Notes under the pieces: generated by a model
Told to the model about the DNA's origin: nothing
Database searches by the model: none
What the model saw: the letters and a program-made list of their open reading frames with translations, nothing else
Assembly (NCBI GenBank): GCA_964551295.1
Contig: CAZKDJ010000195.1
Coordinates: 1-7,544 of the forward strand
DNA from: JAFGED01 sp964551295
Lineage (GTDB): Bacteria; Chloroflexota; Anaerolineae; B4-G1
Direction of reading: 5' to 3'
DNA length: 7,544 bases
Shown here: positions 5,611 through 7,544 of the stretch, piece by piece
How positions within the stretch are numbered: the stretch's first letter is position 1
Layout: each line of letters opens with the position of its first letter
Position numbers and translations under genes: made by a program

Positions 5611-6561
5611 TCAATACACTCTGCCACAAGTACATTCCCACGTACCGCCAGGGCAAGTGGTGTATCCGCAGTTCGGATAGCTGCTGTAAAGAGTCAGGTT
5701 GGGCATTCCCGCGAGGTTCACTGCCGCCCAGCCCGTCGTCCGTACATGGAAATGAAGATGTGGAGCCACTCCGCCTGTTTGGCCCGATTGCCCAACAGGG
5801 AAACCGCGCGGCACGTACCCAATGATGTCCTGGATCTGCTGCATGCCCGATTGGTCGATTGAGGACAAATGAGCATAGTAGGCAATATAGCCCTGGCTGA
5901 GGTTGGTATCTCTCATCGTCACGTACCAGCCATATCCTGAGGTGCCATAATATATTCCATATATGCGAGAATCAGCCGAGTTCAAAACGCCAACACCTAC
6001 CGGCATACTGATATCTATGGCTTTGGCGGCAGAGCCGCTGTGGGTTCCTCCACACACCGGAGCATTTATGTTTCCACACTTGATGTACCTGGTGGTGGGC
6101 CCGCCCACAGGAACGCTGTAGCCGGAAGGCGCTAGAAATCGAGCCTCCCGATAAGCGTTCAAACCCGGTGCACGGCCAACCCGTGCAAGGTGTGCCCCAG
6201 TTTGTGGCTGCGAGGATTCCTGATGGAGAGGGATGGGCTGAAAGTCTTGCCCGTAAGCTTCCTGGAGTGTTGTGGGAGTATTCTTGCCAAACTTTATGGA
6301 GCCGGCGATGTGATCAAAGATGGTTGTGCTTTCCGCGTCGGTGCTGTTCATCCAGACAAACCACACCGTTCTCCCGTATGGAATGTTCACATACGTAAAC
6401 TCAGTCAGTGGAGAGACGCCGGCCTTGCGGAAAACTTCGGCCTGTTGGCCCGCCTTGCCTTTCCTGGCGGGTGCTCTCGATGCGAACCTCATCCGGGGCA
6501 AAACCACTCCCGGCTTTGTCGTACACTTCAGACCACTCATCCAATGGCTGAGACGGATCAC
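5611..6561 (-). CDS. M23-type metallopeptidase, C-terminal part of a frameshifted gene
   Basis: Open frame with the C-terminal part of an exported peptidase; the true fusion point to the N-terminal part is near 6449-6451, so residues before about 38 (upstream of GQQAEVF) and the GTG at 6561 are probably not natural. The first domain continues a PsbP/LpqN-like fold (VNIPYGRTVWFVWMNS to IFDHIAGSIKF). Residues about 170-275 match the M23 (LytM/lysostaphin-like) endopeptidase fold: THSGSAAKAIDISMPVGVGV (metal ligands probably H174 and D183), YIAYYAHL (H231) and GQSGQTGGVAPHLHFHV (HLH 268-270). Family members cut peptide cross-links in peptidoglycan outside the cell. The tail has four Cys (CGYTTCPGGTWECTC), suggesting disulfides. 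Stop TGA at 5611-5613; the propeller gene follows by 64 bases. Catalytic residues look intact, so the domain was recently under selection. Confidence 0.85.
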   Translation of the reverse strand: MIRLSHWMSGLKCTTKPGVVLPRMRFASRAPARKGKAGQQAEVFRKAGVSPLTEFTYVNIPYGRTVWFVWMNSTDAESTTIFDHIAGSIKFGKNTPTTLQEAYGQDFQPIPLHQESSQPQTGAHLARVGRAPGLNAYREARFLAPSGYSVPVGGPTTRYIKCGNINAPVCGGTHSGSAAKAIDISMPVGVGVLNSADSRIYGIYYGTSGYGWYVTMRDTNLSQGYIAYYAHLSSIDQSGMQQIQDIIGYVPRGFPVGQSGQTGGVAPHLHFHVRTTGWAAVNLAGMPNLTLYSSYPNCGYTTCPGGTWECTCGRVY

Positions 6562-6862
6562 GTTCCGTCAAGTACAGGCCGATCTCAACCTTAAGGCAGC
6601 AAGCCGGCTCCCCACATTTCACAGGGCAATCGCCGGTCTCGTTAAGGATGACTGAGCCACCCACATGGCCAGGGGGGTCTTCTCGAGGAATTACCTCCCA
6701 GTCTGCCGGATACTCGACCGAGAAACCGAAGCGAGGATCCGTGTAGATCGACCAACGGATTTCCCTGATCCCTGCATTGGCCCGGGCTGCTCCACTGGGC
6801 ACCACCATGGCACCTACCAGCACCAACAACACGAATACTGAAAGAGACTTGACCCTGTGCAT
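6401..6862 (-). CDS. N-terminal part of the frameshifted secreted M23 peptidase
   Basis: Begins at ATG 6860-6862 (MHRVKSLSVFVLLVLVG), a signal peptide with cleavage near ARA-NA at about residue 30. A GTG at 6880 in the same frame is less likely because AGGAGG at 6870-6875 lies seven bases before the ATG and would be inside the longer frame. Residues 38-125 (YTDPRFGFSVEYPADWEVIP, then LKVEIGLYLTERDPSQPLDEWSEVY) resemble PsbP/LpqN-type domains of exported bacterial proteins. The frame runs off into nonsense after RQERQGG and stops at 6401. Removing one C from CCC at 6449-6451 gives RQERQGGQQAEVFRKAG and joins the peptidase frame, producing one protein of about 416 residues. Either a recent mutation or a sequence error. 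It is the first gene after the promoter block at 6915-6982. Confidence 0.82.
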   Translation of the reverse strand: MHRVKSLSVFVLLVLVGAMVVPSGAARANAGIREIRWSIYTDPRFGFSVEYPADWEVIPREDPPGHVGGSVILNETGDCPVKCGEPACCLKVEIGLYLTERDPSQPLDEWSEVYDKAGSGFAPDEVRIESTRQERQGGPTGRSFPQGRRLSTD

Positions 6863-6884
6863 TTTCAAACCTCCTATCACTAAT

Positions 6885-6912
6885 GCTCGCCGGGATTCCC
6901 CCAGCGGCAGTT
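6885..6912 (-). promoter_or_regulatory. 5'-UTR hairpin, right copy
   Basis: An imperfect stem, 6889-6894 with 6901-6908 and a 2-base bulge, directly after the predicted transcription start (about 6908). It aligns with the left-copy leader hairpin at 3608-3632 (shared AACT, GCCG and CGGCGAG blocks). Confidence 0.4.
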
Positions 6913-6914
6913 CT

Positions 6915-6943
6915 ATCCTAGCACACTTTCGGAGGTTTGTCTT
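6915..6943 (-). promoter_or_regulatory. Promoter of the peptidase/propeller operon
   Basis: On the - strand, -35-like AAGACA (6938-6943), a 17-bp spacer and -10-like TAGGAT (6915-6920). Spacing is identical to the left copy at 3635-3663 although the spacers are unrelated in sequence. The predicted leader is about 46 bases. Confidence 0.55.
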
Positions 6944-6982
6944 GAGGAATTTTCCCTATTTCGCCGTAGGGATTTTTCCCTA
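6943..6982 (-). promoter_or_regulatory. Tandem operator sites, right copy
   Basis: Site 1 is the palindrome TAGGGA-AAAA-TCCCTA (6967-6982). Site 2 is TAGGGAAAATTCCTCA (6943-6958), 24 bp away and touching the -35. The regulator's TAG stop (6980-6982) is part of site 1. The middle arm could pair with either neighbour in RNA, but A runs, not U runs, follow on the transcribed strand, so an operator is more likely than a terminator. Confidence 0.55.
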
Positions 6983-7544
6983 CTCGTTACCTTGTTCCAC
7001 GAACCCCTCCCGCAGCGCCCACAGCGCGGCCCGCGTGCGGGAGCCGACGTCCAGCTTATCCAGGATGGAGGTGACGTGGTTCCCCACCGTCTTGACGCTG
7101 ATGTGCAACACCTGGGCAATCTCGGCGTTGGTCTTGCCCTCCGCCACGAGCTTTAACACCTCCCGCTCACGCATGGTCAGGCTTTCCCACTTCTGCCCCA
7201 CCTCCTCGCGCCAGCGGCCCGCCCGCGCCATCTGATCCTTGGTGACGAGCGCCTCTCCTCGTGCAGCACGGCGCACCGCCTCTACCAGCCGCTCGCCTGC
7301 TTCGTCTTTGGTGAGGTATCCACTCACGCCAGCAGCGACCGCCTGCGCCAGGTAGCCGTCCCGGTCGTGGGCGGTCAGGATCAGCGTGGTGATCTCGGGA
7401 CAGTTGGCGCGCACCCAGGCCTCGATCTGGTACGGCGGCAGGCCGGGCATACGCAGGTCGAGCAGGAGGATGTCAGGTCGGAGATCAGTTGCCATCTGCC
7501 GCGCCTGCGGGCCGTCGCGGGCCTCGCCCACGACCTCGATGTCC
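6980..7544 (-). CDS. NarL/FixJ family response regulator, N-terminal end beyond window
   Basis: Two-component response regulator: a receiver domain phosphorylated by a partner histidine kinase controls a LuxR-type HTH. The coding frame continues past the first internal GTG (7531) to the window edge (DIEVVGEARDG), so perhaps 30 N-terminal residues with the acidic pocket are missing. Visible are the phospho-acceptor Asp in DILLLDLRMPG, the switch Thr/Ser region TLILTAHD, and Lys in GVSGYLTKDEAGERL. The HTH runs LTMREREVLKLVAEGKTNAEIAQVLHISVKTVGNHVTSILDKLDV near the C-terminus. The stop TAG overlaps the palindrome at 6967-6982, and the peptidase gene starts about 115 bases downstream on the same strand. 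No kinase is in the window. This is probably the functional relative of the remnant at 3700-4238. Confidence 0.93.
   Translation of the reverse strand, partial: DIEVVGEARDGPQARQMATDLRPDILLLDLRMPGLPPYQIEAWVRANCPEITTLILTAHDRDGYLAQAVAAGVSGYLTKDEAGERLVEAVRRAARGEALVTKDQMARAGRWREEVGQKWESLTMREREVLKLVAEGKTNAEIAQVLHISVKTVGNHVTSILDKLDVGSRTRAALWALREGFVEQGNE

Noticed and set aside
6878..6880. GTG as the start of the peptidase gene
   Set aside because: The AGGAGG ribosome site would be inside the coding frame and is ideally placed for the ATG at 6862; the signal peptide also begins there.
6953..6983. Rho-independent terminator after the regulator gene
   Set aside because: The stems are followed by A runs, not T runs, on the transcribed - strand; the same block upstream of a second operon fits operator sites better.

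Overview
The window is about 7.5 kb of bacterial DNA and looks like a metagenome or draft-scaffold piece, because it contains a 100-N join. The GC-rich housekeeping gene, tandem heptamers and short palindromes inserted inside a coding sequence, and a NarL/FixJ regulator beside secreted proteins suggest an Anaerolineae-like Chloroflexota. That assignment is inference; there is no rRNA or other marker apart from valS.

Left part, + strand (1-2228): the C-terminal three quarters of valyl-tRNA synthetase (valS). It is split only by an artificial gap: the 55 bp before the N run (1397-1451) are repeated exactly after it (1552-1606), and collapsing the 155 extra positions restores one reading frame. 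The gene carries four low-complexity or palindromic inserts in variable loops. A hairpin at 2235-2266 separates it from convergent genes.

Right part, - strand (7544 to 2290): two copies of one arrangement, each running from a NarL/FixJ regulator gene through an operator/promoter/leader block to genes for exported proteins. In the right copy an intact regulator (partial at the window edge) is followed by a secreted M23-type peptidase (split by a one-base frameshift) and a secreted TolB-like beta-propeller protein. In the left copy the regulator is a remnant, having lost its receiver domain and been interrupted in its DNA-binding helix by a 182-bp MITE-like element with 9-bp target duplications. 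It is followed by a membrane-anchored protein of unknown function and a secreted golvesin-like beta-sandwich protein.

The most interesting signal is the block between each regulator and its downstream genes. Both copies have a 16-bp palindrome TAGGGA-N4-TCCCTA that contains the regulator's own stop codon, and a second, imperfect site 24 bp further on that touches a -35-like element. A spacer of exactly 17 bp, diverged in sequence, leads to a -10 element and then a 5'-UTR hairpin. This suggests that the surviving regulator, or a relative elsewhere, controls both sets of envelope genes, and that the left set kept its control region after its own regulator decayed.
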